The notes beneath the pieces were generated by a model. That model was given only the letters and a program-made list of their open reading frames with translations, made no database searches and was not told the DNA's origin. Source: Sceloporus undulatus (Eukaryota; Chordata; Lepidosauria; Squamata; Phrynosomatidae). Taken from it: a DNA stretch of 64,000 nucleotides. Numbering within the stretch: position 1 is the stretch's first letter; every line of letters begins with the position of its first letter. The position numbers and the translations under genes are program-made. Where the stretch lies: the NCBI RefSeq assembly GCF_019175285.1, contig NC_056528.1, forward strand, positions 21,949,431 through 22,013,430, written 5' to 3'. Positions 10,272 to 20,430 of this stretch are shown here, piece by piece.

Positions 10272-10575
10272 GGGGCCTTGGTTCCAGGACTTTCCATGGA
10301 TCCCAAAATCCACAGATGCTCAAGTCCCATTATATGCAATGGAGTATTACAATTACAATTATCATTATTATTATTACAATGGGCCTTTGGCAACTGCTGA
10401 GGTTTGGTTCCAGGAGCCTCCTGGATCCCAAAATCAGTGGATGCACAAGTCCCAATATAGAGTATTATTATTAATTATGAATCCCTTGGTATCCGCTGGA
10501 GTTTGGATCCAGGTCCACTGTGGATCCTGAAATCCATGGATGCTCACTGCCCATTATTATCATGTATCATTATTA
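10180..10575 (+). repeat. Tandem Tigger-like units separated by (ATT)n
   Basis: Three to four copies of a unit with TTGGTTCCAGGA...CCTGGATCCCAAAATC and GATGCTCAAGTCCCA, each followed by an ATT microsatellite (longest at 10231-10271). The unit resembles the inner part of Tigger/pogo-type non-autonomous elements, where GGTTCCAGGA..ATCCACGGATGCTCAAG is familiar. The tandem arrangement is unusual. Confidence 0.55.
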
Positions 10576-10636
10576 CAACAACAGCAACAACAAATCACTG
10601 ACACACTACTACTTTCCAAACAGGGCAATTCTGTAC

Positions 10637-10694
10637 AAAGGCCTGTGTGAAGCTGAAGTTTTTCTCTTGACATGTTCTGTCAAGACCTATCTGG
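10637..10694 (+). repeat. Direct repeat, right copy (58 bp)
   Basis: Partner of 8361-8418 (54/58 identical), same orientation. It ends the unusual spacer region on the UCK1 side. Confidence 0.8.
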
Positions 10695-10810
10695 ATCCTG
10701 AAGCTAGTACAGCATTTATCATGTTGCATAAATAGTTTTTTAAAATACATACAACCCTGGGAGGCTGGAAAAAAAATCCCAGTCTCAGCCATGTGTGATT
10801 TTGTATACCA

Positions 10811-10834
10811 TTTATTTATTTATTTATTTATTTA
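10811..10834 (-). terminator. (TTTA)n; candidate UCK1 polyadenylation signals
   Basis: The reverse complement gives overlapping AATAAA hexamers about 1.4 kb downstream of the UCK1 stop. They are the first such hexamers on the minus strand. This would give UCK1 a 3'UTR of roughly 1.4 kb (10.8-12.2 kb), which also contains a (CAG)5-like run at 10999-11013. Confidence 0.45.
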
Positions 10835-12212
10835 AACAAAACCAAACAAAATTAGGCCTGGCCTAGGAAAGGACTTATTTTTACTGCTCGCCTGAGTTTA
10901 TGATTTTCTGTAAAGATGGAAGAAAAAAGTCCACATTTGGCAGCCTTTGTTTCCAAAGCCCAAACCACATTTACCCGGTTAAAAAGACTTATGGTAGCAG
11001 CAGCAGCAGCAATACTTTCTGATAGGGAGCCAGCCACTCCGTGGAAGAATGGTCAATTGACAATAATAAGACACCTGATGATTTGACTTGACTGCTTCAC
11101 TGATTTACGCAAAGGTAAACCCTTGGTACACTGAAGTCAACACACACACACAGTAGTAAACGTCTTGTTGCTCAGAAGCCAGCAGATTCCACTGTACTGA
11201 CAGAACTGAGCTTCTTCTCTTGACCAAGGCACACGCAGTTGTTAGGCTGTGCTCAGGATGTCTGCCTCTATTGCTCTCCCTCCCTTTGTCCTGGAATTCT
11301 TTGTCAGGTTGTACCAAGTGAAGGCTGCTCCTTGATGTGAGCCAAAGGTCTGCTAGAGACAAAATCTGCACACAAACATGATTTGATAAAACAAACATCT
11401 GCCCAAGCCTTAGTTGTGTTGAAGATTACAAGGAAACATTTCTGTCTACACTTCTGAGCTGCCATTTTGTTAGTGGAGAACAAAATAGGCCAAGTGGAGC
11501 AAACAGACAAAATGCAGAGCATCAGCCAATTGATGGTTCAAGACAAGGAAGCAGAAGAGCTCTACAAGCTTTTGCCTTTCATCCTTCACCAAATGTTCCC
11601 TTTCCTTCTTTCCCTAAGGAGTGTTTCTTGGGCAGAGGGGGTGCAAGGAGATGTATAGCTTTGGGAGAGGAGGGTGAACATACTTCTACGTCCCCTCAGA
11701 TGAACTGGCAGAAATCTAAGGGATTTGGGGTTAGTGAAGAAGTTAGTCTTTCTTTTGTATGGACTCCAGAAAGCAGACCCAAAACTTCTGACCATGACCA
11801 CGGTGTATTGGGTTGGATTAAAAACCCAACCCACTGTCTCCTGTGCTCACATCGAATCAGAGAGAAAAGGCCAGAGGGACAAATCCGCTTTGTTTGCTAC
11901 AGTTGAGATGCCAAAGAGCTATTGCTTTCCTAGAATATAAAATCCACAAAAATCAAAGAAAGACCACTTTAAAAGGACTTTCCTTCCCCAAAGGGCAGTT
12001 TATGCTTATTTAGGTACTGGCCTCCTTGAAATAAGAGGGACGTGAACACAAGGCGGTACTAAAATCAGTTACTGAAGTACAACAGTCCAAGGCCTTCACA
12101 GAAAGACCATCCCTCAGCCAAGCCCCTGCCACACAAGGGGGGCTGCCAGAGTACTGGAGTCCATCTGAAAGTCCATCCGGCCTAGAGGCAGCAGGCCAAG
12201 CCTCTGGCCAGG

Positions 12213-12400
12213 TCAGTGGGGGCGGCTGCTGGACTCAAGATGGGACCGCTTGCCAGGGGCCAGGAGTGGGCTGCTGTCGGCTTGTTCTGGGAACGGTCTC
12301 TTGGAGGAGCGTCCGTGGCCATTCATGGCTCCCCGCTGCCATTTGCAGAGGTCACCGCTGAGAATGTCCTGGATGTGCTGCACAATGAGGTTTATCGCAA
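12213..12400 (-). CDS. UCK1: UCK1 last coding exon
   Basis: Acceptor CATTTGCAG. Encodes [20 protein letters not shown] and the variable tail [15 protein letters not shown], ending [13 protein letters not shown] and TGA. Confidence 0.95.
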
Positions 12401-15400
12401 CTGCAAATGGAGGACAGAGAGGCATCGGTTAGCAGAAGGAAGACACCTGACTGGCATGAATCTCCTGCCATTCCAGTGCAAAGGGGGGGGGGGGTTGTTC
12501 ATTAGCAAGACAAAAAGAGATCTTTCTTGAGATCCAAGTTGCCTCAGCAGAATCATTGCTAATTTGTACAAAGTTAATTTGTAACTTTGAGTTAATCAGT
12601 AACTGCTCTGCATTTAGAAAGACTATGCAGTTTTATTGTGAAACTATGTATATGTCCTGCCATCCACCTTAACAGCCAACAGCTGGATTGCCTGAGGTCT
12701 GTTCCTCTTGCAACTGAGTGCGGTTGCTGCAGCCCCTATCTGGCAAGGAAAGGGGCGGTGAGATGCTTGTACAGCCCCTCACAGCTAAAAGGTGCAAATC
12801 TCTTACCCATATTGTCTACTCCCCGGGGGATAATCACATCCGCATATTTCTTGGTCTGTAGATGAGAAATATAATCAGAATTCTCATAAGAAGCCACCAG
12901 AGACATTATTGTAGAAAATGCACTGAGCTGGGTGTGGAGATGGACTGGGGCCATCCGGAAACTCCCATGAAGCTGGGCCCTTCACCAAACCTCCCCACTT
13001 TCAATCTGGCAAGTAGTTGTGGTGGGTGGGTGGAAAGAAGAACCTTTCAGTACCGGTAAACAGAACTCTTCAAACGCAGGCTTGACGAAAGTTGTATACT
13101 GAGTTAAAATCTGCTCCAGGTCCCTTCCCCTCTTCATATCTCGGAGAACTATGGCAGAATAAGCAAAAAAGCCAGTTCAGCGTTAGGGCATTTGAGGTCT
13201 GCAATGAACAAGATAGGTGATCAAAACCAATGAATCCCAGTACAGAAGCTGGTCGGATTCCCACTACTTAAAGGGGGGGGGGGAATTTGATTCCTCAGTT
13301 GGGAATTAGATCACAGTGTTCTCTAGTGCATGGGATGAGTTCAGGAGGAGCCTGATCTCAAGAAGCAAAGATGCCAGCTCCTCAGTGGTCACCCTGCTAA
13401 TAGGTACTTTTCAGACAATGCAACTGGATTTCAGTAGCCAATGAGCTTTGGCTACTGTGAGAATGACTAAGTTCAGGGGTCAAATTCTTATCTGGCAAAT
13501 GGAAAGGTTACTTGGTAAAATAATCCTCCCCCTCCCTGCCTATCTAATATATTTTGGATGCAGCTTCTTTAACACTCTATCAACCAAAGACACCTAACAT
13601 CCTGCATGGCAGAGGCACTCTGTCTAACAGTCTGGCCTCTTGGGACAACTAATGCATTTTGCATGAACTTTCCTTCATAAAGTATCCAAAATCTTAAGAA
13701 TAGTCCAAAAGTCCTTGAGCACATGGGAAATTGCTCAACCCAACAATGGGAATGCAGCTGAAGAAAAATATTTACCAGGTCGACACATTCCTTCATGGCC
13801 AAGAGAAGGGAGATACAGACAGTCCAATAGGGGCAGCTCAGAGCCACCCCTTTTAGGCTAGATCAGGGCCACAGCAAACAGATGCCTGGCCCCAGTCCAG
13901 ATATCTTCTGTCCCAAAAAGATCTACTTATTTTTGGGACAGAAAGAAGCTGTCTCTTCTCACAAAAAGCTGGTCAAACCCCCAAGCCAGTCCCAAAGGGG
14001 CTGTCTGTTTCGGCCCTTAAGTACATTCAGAGCTCTCCCTGATAAAGAGAGAACTGTGACCAAGACACCAGAATGGACCAATCCTTCTCTTTGGAAGGCA
14101 GAGGGCAGACACACAAGGAATTAGACATCACCTCTCCGGGAGAGCCTGACATCTGAGTCTGTATCAACGAAGAGACGGAGGTGAAACATATCCCGGATAT
14201 CTTGATTGTAGAACACTAAAATGCCTTCAAAAAGGACCACATCTGCAGGATAGACCACAGTTGTCTCAGGCAGCCTGCGGGAGGTGATGCAAATATATCA
14301 GATGGTGGTCAGGAAGGACTGTTGAGAGGATTGAGATCAGGGGAAGGGAAATGTCTAATTAACGAACTGTAAGACGCTCTGATAGCCTTGGCTGAAGAAC
14401 GGGGTATAAATAAATAAGTATTATTATCATCATAAACCTGTACCAGATACTGATACACTGCAATTCCCATCAACCCACAGTGGAAGCAGAATAAAAGGCA
14501 TCCAGTAGCCCATATCATCTAAATGCGGCTCAGAGATTCAGAACTGAAGTGGTGACTGAAATATCTGAGGCAGCTGGATGGATGAACAGATTTATATGCA
14601 CCTTTATTAGTCTGTAGAAATGTTTGCCTTTTTTTGTCCTGTTTTAAATAAATTGTTGAGTTACAGTGTCCCGATCGAGGGAAATACTATGCCATTCTAT
14701 TCTTCTTTGGTCAGTCCTCACTTGGAATCTGGTGCCCAGTTCTGGACACCACAGTTCAAGGAGGATAGTGACAGGCTGAAAAATGTCTTGAGAAGGGAAA
14801 CCAAGATAATAAAAGGTCTGGAAAGCAGGCCTTAGGATGTTCTGGAGGTTCTGAAGATATCATAGACTCTAGAAACTAAAAGTTGGAGGGGGTGCAAGGG
14901 CCATCTGGTCCAACACCCTACCAGGCAGGAATACACAGCTACAGATGTCCTGAAAGATGCACATCGAACCTATTTTTAAAGGCTGCCAAAGATAGAGAGT
15001 CCACCATCCTAGGAGGCAGTCCATTTTGCTCTTATGAGTGAGGTGAGATATTCTCAGACTGAATAAATAACTAGACTACCATGCAGTAAGAGCAATTTAG
15101 TCCCTCCAGTTGCAACAGAGGGAGAGATGGGAAGGGGCATTAAACTCTCAGCAAAGCTCTCCTCTTTTTGAATGCTATGAGTCTGCTATAAGGAGTTTGT
15201 CACTTCAAAAATTGACTTGTCAACAAATTCAACAATAAGGCAATCTCCTAAAGCGTTCCTTAGATCCCCAACCAGTTTGGTCAACAATCATACTGTGGTG
15301 GTAAAAAAACAACAACCCAAAGTGTGTTACTGTATCCCCCATTATGAAATGTACACCAACCTGGAATGGGTCACAAAATCGTAGGTTGGAACTTCTACCG

Positions 15401-17593
15401 TTTGGCCATCCACAATATTCTTCAAGGTTGTTTGCATCAGCTCGTTGTCAAAAGCATCTGCAAAAACGTTTCCAAAAAGAAAAAGAAAAGGCCCAGCATC
15501 ACAAACACAGCAGCCAAAGCAGGACTGTTCAGCCAAGAGTTGTGATCTAGGTGCCCCAAAAGCATTCTGCGGGATGCTCCCACAAACCTTGCTTCCACAT
15601 GGCACCATTCATGTGTGTGTGAGGTATATGGTGATGGAACAACATGGGACACATTGTAAAAGCAGTAACTATAAAATGGCCATTGTTTCATATTTTATCA
15701 GTGGGAATGTCAGGGCAAAAAGAATTTGCAAGGTGGGCAAGGATGTCCCAAAAGAGGGTAATACCAGCAGCCAATCCTCGAGATGGAACCTTGTCCAGGA
15801 CGGCAATACTAGCAGCCAATCCACAAGATGAGATAGATCTGTACCTTGAAGGTCATAAGGAAGGTCACTACTACCTTACATTTGGTGAACTGGGCTGTCA
15901 AGAGACCAAAATGGATGACCTCCTCTAAGCAAAAGCAATTTTCTACTATGAACCTGAGAATTGAAACCTGTATTGAACTCCCTTAGTTTGGGTCTGGTAC
16001 AAGTTTCCAGATGGCATGAGGCCAGTGGTAGGGATGCTGTTCCTCCAGGACTGAGGAGGAACAGGGCTGGCAATAGTGGGATCATGGCCAGGGGTGATGC
16101 CTGGGTATTGATCAGCTGAAATATGAGGTCTAAGACTGGCAGCAGAAGGGACATGATTTCCAGGGGTTTCACCATCCGTTGGCCACAAATTCCTAGTCTT
16201 GGGACCTAGTGACTTACTATATGGTTTTGTTTTTACAACCAAGTAATACTGAAACACAAATTTGTAATGTTTAAACACTATTTAAGTTTGAAATCACTGT
16301 TTCCAGGTCAGCATCTACAACGTTTTGGGAACAAAAGCTCCACCCTCCTTGGGCTTTCCCCCAATGCATTCCTCACTTGTCGACTGCAATGTGTGTGTGC
16401 AAGGAAGTACCTGGATGGTCAAAGTTGTACTGTCCTTTCAGGGCTTTGGCCTTCTGCTCCGCTGTGAGCACTTTGTAGAACCGGTCCTGGCTGAGGATGA
16501 CCACTTTTCGCTGGCGATGGTCCACTTCGTTCTGGCCGAGGAGCTCCATGATCTTCTCGCATACGGTTGACTTGGAGGGATGGAGCAGAGGAGGAGGGAA
16601 CAAAATAAACCGGAGACGTAAATGCGAGTGGGACGTGGCAAGATGTCATTCTTTACACCAATCTGGACATTTCTCCATCAAGCACAATAGCTTTCTACTT
16701 AAGTATGAGCCCCAGAGCAACAGTGTCCTGGCTGTAAAGCACAGTTCGGAGCAAGACAACCTTCCTGGGCCTTAAACAGCATCTCACCTCCAGACAGCGA
16801 CTGGAGGATATAAGGAAGGTAATGTTACAGGAGCTCTAGCATTGTTTGAGGATTTCGTGGACCTGTCTTTATACGTTCACCTTAGAATAATTAAAAATTG
16901 GAAGCCCAGCGACCGAGGTTTAAGGCTTTTAAGCGGCCATTAATGGATACAGGACTCTGACCAAGTGGACTGACGCCTAATACGTCATCAGGGGCTACAA
17001 AACAACCCTGCAGGGTAGGCTTCAGTGAAAGGGAGCCACCAGCCTAGCATCTGGATGTGGGCTTCTGCAGAGGCTGAGGCTGCATCCACACCGGAGGATT
17101 AAGCCAGTTTTGGCACCGCTTCCACTGTTTCTTGTCTCTTTGGGGTTTGTACCCCAATTCCCAGAATTCCATAGCAAAGAGACAAGAAACAGTGGAAGCA
17201 GTGCCAAAACCGGGTTCTTCCTCCAGTCTGGATGCACCCTGAGTTTACTTGAGTCTCTTGGAGTCTCCAGTCCACTTAGGGCCACTCCCTTCCTCCGAAA
17301 GGCAGCCCTCGGTCTCCCATCCAAAGACCAACCGGGGCTGTCTCTGCTTAGCTTTCTTTATAAGGGAGCTGCTGCCAGGGTCAACCTTAAACCTCCAGCC
17401 CCAGGGAGGAAGAGAGGGAGCGGGGCCGGTCTTCCGCCTGCGGCGGGCGAAGCCGCGAAGGGCGTACCTTGCCGCTGGCGGTGCCTCCGCTCACCCCGAT
17501 GAGGAAGGGCCGCGGGCGAGGACGCTCCGCTTCCCCGGCGCCCGAGGGACCCAGCGCCGCCCCGACGACGCTGCTGCTGCCCCCGGCCGCCAT
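12213..17593 (-). CDS. UCK1: UCK1, uridine-cytidine kinase 1 (complete, seven coding exons)
   Basis: Cytosolic kinase that phosphorylates uridine and cytidine to UMP and CMP with ATP, the entry step of pyrimidine salvage. Seven exons give 858 nt, 285 residues plus stop, close to the mammalian length (about 277). The P-loop [12 protein letters not shown] spans the first intron at residues about 33-44. Further family blocks are [70 protein letters not shown] and [20 protein letters not shown]. The C-tail [13 protein letters not shown] is identical to the mammalian tail as I recall it. The ATG (GCCATGG context) is the first Met of its frame and lies in a CpG island. The N-terminus before the P-loop is Gly/Ala/Pro-rich and lineage-specific. 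It is convergent with POMT1 and in tandem with RAPGEF1, as in human. Confidence 0.96.
12807..12855 (-). CDS. UCK1: UCK1 exon 6 (small)
   Basis: 49-nt exon between CATCTACAG and GTAAGA encoding [16 protein letters not shown]. Confidence 0.94.
13054..13148 (-). CDS. UCK1: UCK1 exon 5
   Basis: Acceptor TGCCATAG, donor GTACTG. Encodes [20 protein letters not shown] then [12 protein letters not shown], the lid region. Confidence 0.94.
14132..14274 (-). CDS. UCK1: UCK1 exon 4
   Basis: Acceptor CTCCCGCAG, donor GTGATG. Encodes [20 protein letters not shown] then [20 protein letters not shown] and [15 protein letters not shown] is the Walker-B-like core strand of the family. Confidence 0.94.
14690..15045. 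repeat. Two CR1 LINE fragments in opposite orientation
   Basis: 14690-14850 is sense CR1: [20 protein letters not shown], then [19 protein letters not shown], the end of the reverse transcriptase ORF. 14865-15045 is a reverse-strand 3' end (TAGACTCTAGAAACTAAAAG, GGGCCATCTGGTCCAAC). Lies in a UCK1 intron. Confidence 0.65.
15361..15457 (-). CDS. UCK1: UCK1 exon 3
   Basis: Acceptor TTTTTGCAG, donor GTTGGT (non-consensus +3 T). Encodes [20 protein letters not shown] then [13 protein letters not shown]. Confidence 0.94.
16411..16570 (-). CDS. UCK1: UCK1 exon 2
   Basis: Acceptor CTCCAAG, donor GTACTT. Encodes [20 protein letters not shown] then [20 protein letters not shown] and on to GQYNFDHP. 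Includes the nucleoside-site region after the P-loop. Confidence 0.95.
17075..17242. repeat. Palindromic MITE in UCK1 intron 1
   Basis: The arms TGCATCCACACCGGAGGA...GTTTCTTGTCTCTTTG and CAAAGAGACAAGAAAC...CTCCAGTCTGGATGCA form a hairpin about 165 bp long. The centre shares CCAGAATTCCATAG with the MITE at 19176-19564, so the two are probably one family. Confidence 0.75.
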
Positions 17594-17830
17594 GGCTGGG
17601 CCTCGCAGGGAAGGAGGCCGCCCTCCGCGGCAGAGGAACTACAGTTCCCGACAGGCTTTGCGCAGGCGGGCGGGCCGCGGTGCATGGCGGGAAATGGAGT
17701 CCTTGCCCTTGAGGAAAGGCCGAGGAGGAGGAGGCGGGCCTTGGGCCTTCCCCTGCCAGCGGACCCGCCTTCTCCTCCTTGTCCTCCGGGGCAGAGCCAG
17801 AGGGCGGCTGGGGCGAGCCTAGTTGCGGCT
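17390..17830. promoter_or_regulatory. CpG island around the UCK1 start
   Basis: Dense CpG and GC-rich sequence across exon 1 and the upstream side of UCK1, in contrast to the AT-rich surroundings. No convincing divergent gene starts on the plus strand, so this is most simply the UCK1 promoter. Confidence 0.75.
17468..17593 (-). CDS. UCK1: UCK1 exon 1 (start and P-loop)
   Basis: 42 codons from [11 protein letters not shown] to [10 protein letters not shown], then donor GTACGC. GC-rich leader; the Walker A motif is cut between K and S by the intron. Confidence 0.93.
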
Positions 17831-17911
17831 GAAAGGGATGAAAAAGTGCAGGCCTTCCCCATCCACGAAAGTGGGAGGACAATACGCTTTTCTCCACCTG
17901 AAAGAACGCCG

Positions 17912-18008
17912 CTCTAGGAATCTGTGGGTCCTCCGGTGCAACTCTATGGTCAACATCCGCCGGAAGTGGACCATAAAATCTCATTGGAGGACCTACAAAT
18001 GCCTAGAG
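17912..18008. repeat. 97-bp palindromic MITE
   Basis: Ends CTCTAGGAATCTGTGGGTCC and GGACCTACAAATGCCTAGAG are imperfect inverted repeats; the whole element folds as a hairpin. Lies just upstream of the UCK1 promoter. Confidence 0.75.
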
Positions 18009-18254
18009 AGTCCCCCTCTGTGGTGGTGAATTAGAGTTTCCCTTTCTGTCCTCCAAAGGCTCCTTTTTAAGGGCAGCCTGGCCCTGTTCATGCCAGCTGT
18101 GGTTATTATTGTTGTTGGCCTGGGCCAGTGCAGAAGGCTTGGAGGACTTTTGTTTTGGTTAAGGCCTTATTATTGCCAAGACCCACAGGTCTCTTGATAG
18201 CTGTATAATGGGTCAGAAATGTTTAAAAGGTCACATATGTTAGGACTGTCCTGG

Positions 18255-18315
18255 TGCGTTGTCAAGCCATGCAAATCTACAGCGCTATATAAATAAAGCA
18301 TGATAATAATAAGCC
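18255..18315 (+). repeat. L2 LINE 3' terminus
   Basis: CTACAGCGCTATATAAATAAA followed by (ATA)n is the typical L2 3' end, as at 39100-39155. Confidence 0.6.
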
Positions 18316-18343
18316 AATTTTACCAGCAGAAAGAGGCACAGAT

Positions 18344-18490
18344 TTAATAATAATAATAATAATAATAATCTTTATTTTATCCTGCTTTTTGCCAGGCAAC
18401 CAAAGCAGCATACAACAAGCTAAAATACTCCCATATATACATAGTACCCTCCTCCCTTAAAACAAGATTAAACAGTATAAAATCTCTTTC
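18344..18490 (-). repeat. LINE 3' end, antisense, with (AAT)n
   Basis: (AAT)n followed by TCTTTATTTTATCCTGC and AT-rich sequence; same family as 1817-2010. Confidence 0.5.
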
Positions 18491-18639
18491 TGTTAAGAGA
18501 TCTCATAATTGGCTGCTAAGAAAGTTCAGGATTTGGTTAAAAAGATGGCAACTGTTCTTTCTGAAATCGCATCTTCTGAAAAACAAGTTGCTGCCGATGA
18601 GGACAGGTTCACATGGACAGCGGACTGTTATATTATTAA

Positions 18640-18838
18640 ACTAAGTTGTTGTTGTGTGCCTTCAAGTTGTTTTCGACTTGTGCCAATCCTATCATGGAGT
18701 TTTCTTAGCAAGGTTTGTTCGGAGGAGGTTTGCCATTGCCTTCCCCTGAGGCTGAGAGCATGACTTGCCCAAGGACACTAAGTGGGTTTCAATGGCCGAG
18801 CCAGGATTCAAGCCTTGGTCCGGAGAGTCCTGGCCCTA
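18640..18838 (-). repeat. tRNA-derived squamate SINE, antisense
   Basis: Starts (reverse strand tail) at TTGTTGTTGTGTGCCTTCAA and ends at GCCAGGATTCAAGCCTTGG, the reverse of a B box. The body contains GACTTGCCCAAGGACAC, the CORE/MIR-like segment. Other copies are at 30950-31170, 44220-44712 and 58800-58985. Confidence 0.75.
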
Positions 18839-18850
18839 CATGCAAACATA

Positions 18851-18904
18851 GAGTTGGCCCTCTATATCCACAGATGTTCATCCACAGATTCAACTATCTA
18901 CAGC

Positions 18905-18947
<43 letters not shown>

Positions 18948-19056
18948 ATTCTTGATCCTTCCATTTTATATGCACCATTTTACTAAACCACTGCTTATAA
19001 TGGTACTTGAGCATCTATGGATTTTTGTATCCATGAGGGATCCTGGAACCATACAT
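18851..19056. repeat. Tigger-like MITE with (TA)n
   Basis: GTTGGCCCTCTATATCCACA at the left and GGATTTTTGTATCCATGAGG plus GATCCTGGAACC at the right are the ends of a known pogo/Tigger-type pattern. A (TA)n run at 18911-18942 lies inside. Confidence 0.55.
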
Positions 19057-19087
19057 TAAATTAGTTTGGATGCACTCCAGATGATGG

Positions 19088-19101
19088 CCAGCAGGGGGCA
19101 G
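19088..19101 (+). promoter_or_regulatory. CTCF core motif
   Basis: CCAGCAGGGGGCAG is a full match to the CTCF core consensus, on the plus strand. It is oriented away from the minus-strand array at 8.8-9.9 kb, so UCK1 lies between divergent motifs. Occupancy is not known. Confidence 0.45.
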
Positions 19102-19175
19102 TTTCCATTTGAAAAACAACCAGCATCCTGGTGCTTCCAGACTTTTATAGAAGGGTTTGAGAGCTTTGTTAACTG

Positions 19176-19564
19176 AGGTTGTGTCCACACTGCAGAAATA
19201 CAGTGGTACCTCGGGATACGAATTACCCAGCTTACGAATTTTTCGGGATATGAAAAAATCCCATAGGGATTTATTGTTTCGGGTTACGAACGTTTTTTCG
19301 GGTTACGAAAAAACTCCGGCGCTGTTTAAATGGAGCCGCGGCGGAGCCGCAGCTTTTTTCCCCATTAGCGCCTATGGCAATTCGGGTTACGAAGGTTTTT
19401 CGGGTTACGAAATTAGCCGCGGAACGAATTAATTTCGTAACCCGAGGCACCACTGTAATCCAGTTTGACCCCACTTTAACTGCCAAGGCTCCATGCTATG
19501 GAATTCTGGGAACTGCAGTTGGTTCGAGTCAAACTGGATTATTTCTGCAGTGTAGACGCAGCCT
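19176..19564. mobile_element. Palindromic MITE interrupted by a Tigger-like element
   Basis: The outer ends AGGTTGTGTCCACACTGCAG and CTGCAGTGTAGACGCAGCCT are inverted repeats. Removing 19201-19455 and one TA leaves a 132-bp hairpin element containing CTATGGAATTCTGGGA. Confidence 0.8.
19201..19455. mobile_element. Tigger/mariner-like MITE, TA target duplication
   Basis: Starts CAGTGGTACCTCGGGATACG and ends CCCGAGGCACCACTG, with TA on both sides (19199-19200, 19456-19457). Internally repetitive for CGGGTTACGAA words. It has no coding capacity and is inserted in the MITE above. Confidence 0.85.
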
Positions 19565-20052
19565 AAAAACTTCACTACAAAAAAAAAGTGTTCCAAATTT
19601 TGGGATTTGTAGTTAAGAAAGCTGGCTTTGAGCAACATTTTGTCTGCCTCCTTCCTTTCTTCTCTCCCTCTACATCTAAACAAGTCGGTGGAAGGTGAAA
19701 AGGGTCTCATGCTCAGGGGCACAGCCTGAAAATCAACTTATTTTGCCTTTCTCAAAGGTATATAATAAAATAATTTGTTTTCAGTTATTATTTTAAAATT
19801 CTTGAATGCTATAAGCTGTGTGCAACATGCACACAGGCACAATTCCCATCCAGTTTATAACCGTTTCAACAGGCACAGGGGAGCATGAAAGGCATCCCTT
19901 GAACCATGACGCTGCCTTTGTCGCCTCTTCCTCCACCACCCCATTTTCAATCACTTTCCATCTTTCATAAGTGCATGTCTTAAATTGTTTTAATATTGTG
20001 AATAGTTTTTTATTTTAATGTTAATGTTTTACATGTTTTTGGATGTACTGTA

Positions 20053-20156
20053 CAGTACGCCCACACCATATGCGGCTTTCAGCTTAACCCAGGAAGCTGC
20101 ACAGTGGGAAAAACAATGGTGCGCACAAATCCCCCGCATAAGGGAAGAGCCAACTG
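20053..20156. mobile_element. Tigger-like MITE (104 bp)
   Basis: Begins CAGTACGCCCACACCATATG and ends GGGAAGAGCCAACTG, flanked by TA. Same family style as 48254-48446 and 63180-63377 (MITEs with ATGCGG or ACGCGG after the terminal CAG). Confidence 0.7.
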
Positions 20157-20424
20157 TACTTGTTTTAAATCGTAAGCCTCTCTGGAGTTCCAGTTGTTGG
20201 AAAAACATGAGATACAAATAAAGATGCTGATAATGATTATGTGGACAATTTAAAATTTATAGTTACCCTTTGAGCAGTTATCCTTTGTTAAGTCACAATT
20301 GTAGTGTGGTTATTGCACTGTTACTAGAAAATGGAATGCATTACAAGCAATTAGTTATTTATGACTAGTTAATTCCCAGCTCTGTTGAGAAGAAAGTCAA
20401 GAAATCACAGCTGGAACAAGCCCC

Positions 20425-20430
20425 TTTATT
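20425..20430 (-). terminator. Candidate RAPGEF1 polyadenylation signal
   Basis: AATAAA on the minus strand 2.9 kb after the RAPGEF1 stop, followed by GGGGCTTGTTCCAGCTGTG. A 3'UTR of about this length is usual for this gene. It would include the MITE at 21198-21437. Confidence 0.45.

Noticed and set aside
8361-10694. LTR-like interpretation of the 58-bp direct repeats
   Set aside because: Too short, no terminal TG..CA, no primer-binding site and no gag/pol-like sequence between them.
10999-11013. (CAG)n run in the UCK1 3'UTR as an expandable repeat
   Set aside because: Only about five units.
12481-12493. G-run, with similar runs at 13265, 43946, 49151 (C) and 60594 (C), as regulatory quadruplexes
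   Set aside because: Plain homopolymers scattered in introns; no pattern beyond slippage-prone runs and possible sequencing error.
17249-17917. 222-codon plus-strand open frame across the UCK1 first exon
   Set aside because: It lies in a CpG island where stops are rare, is antisense to UCK1 exon 1, is Arg/Pro/Gly-rich and resembles no family.
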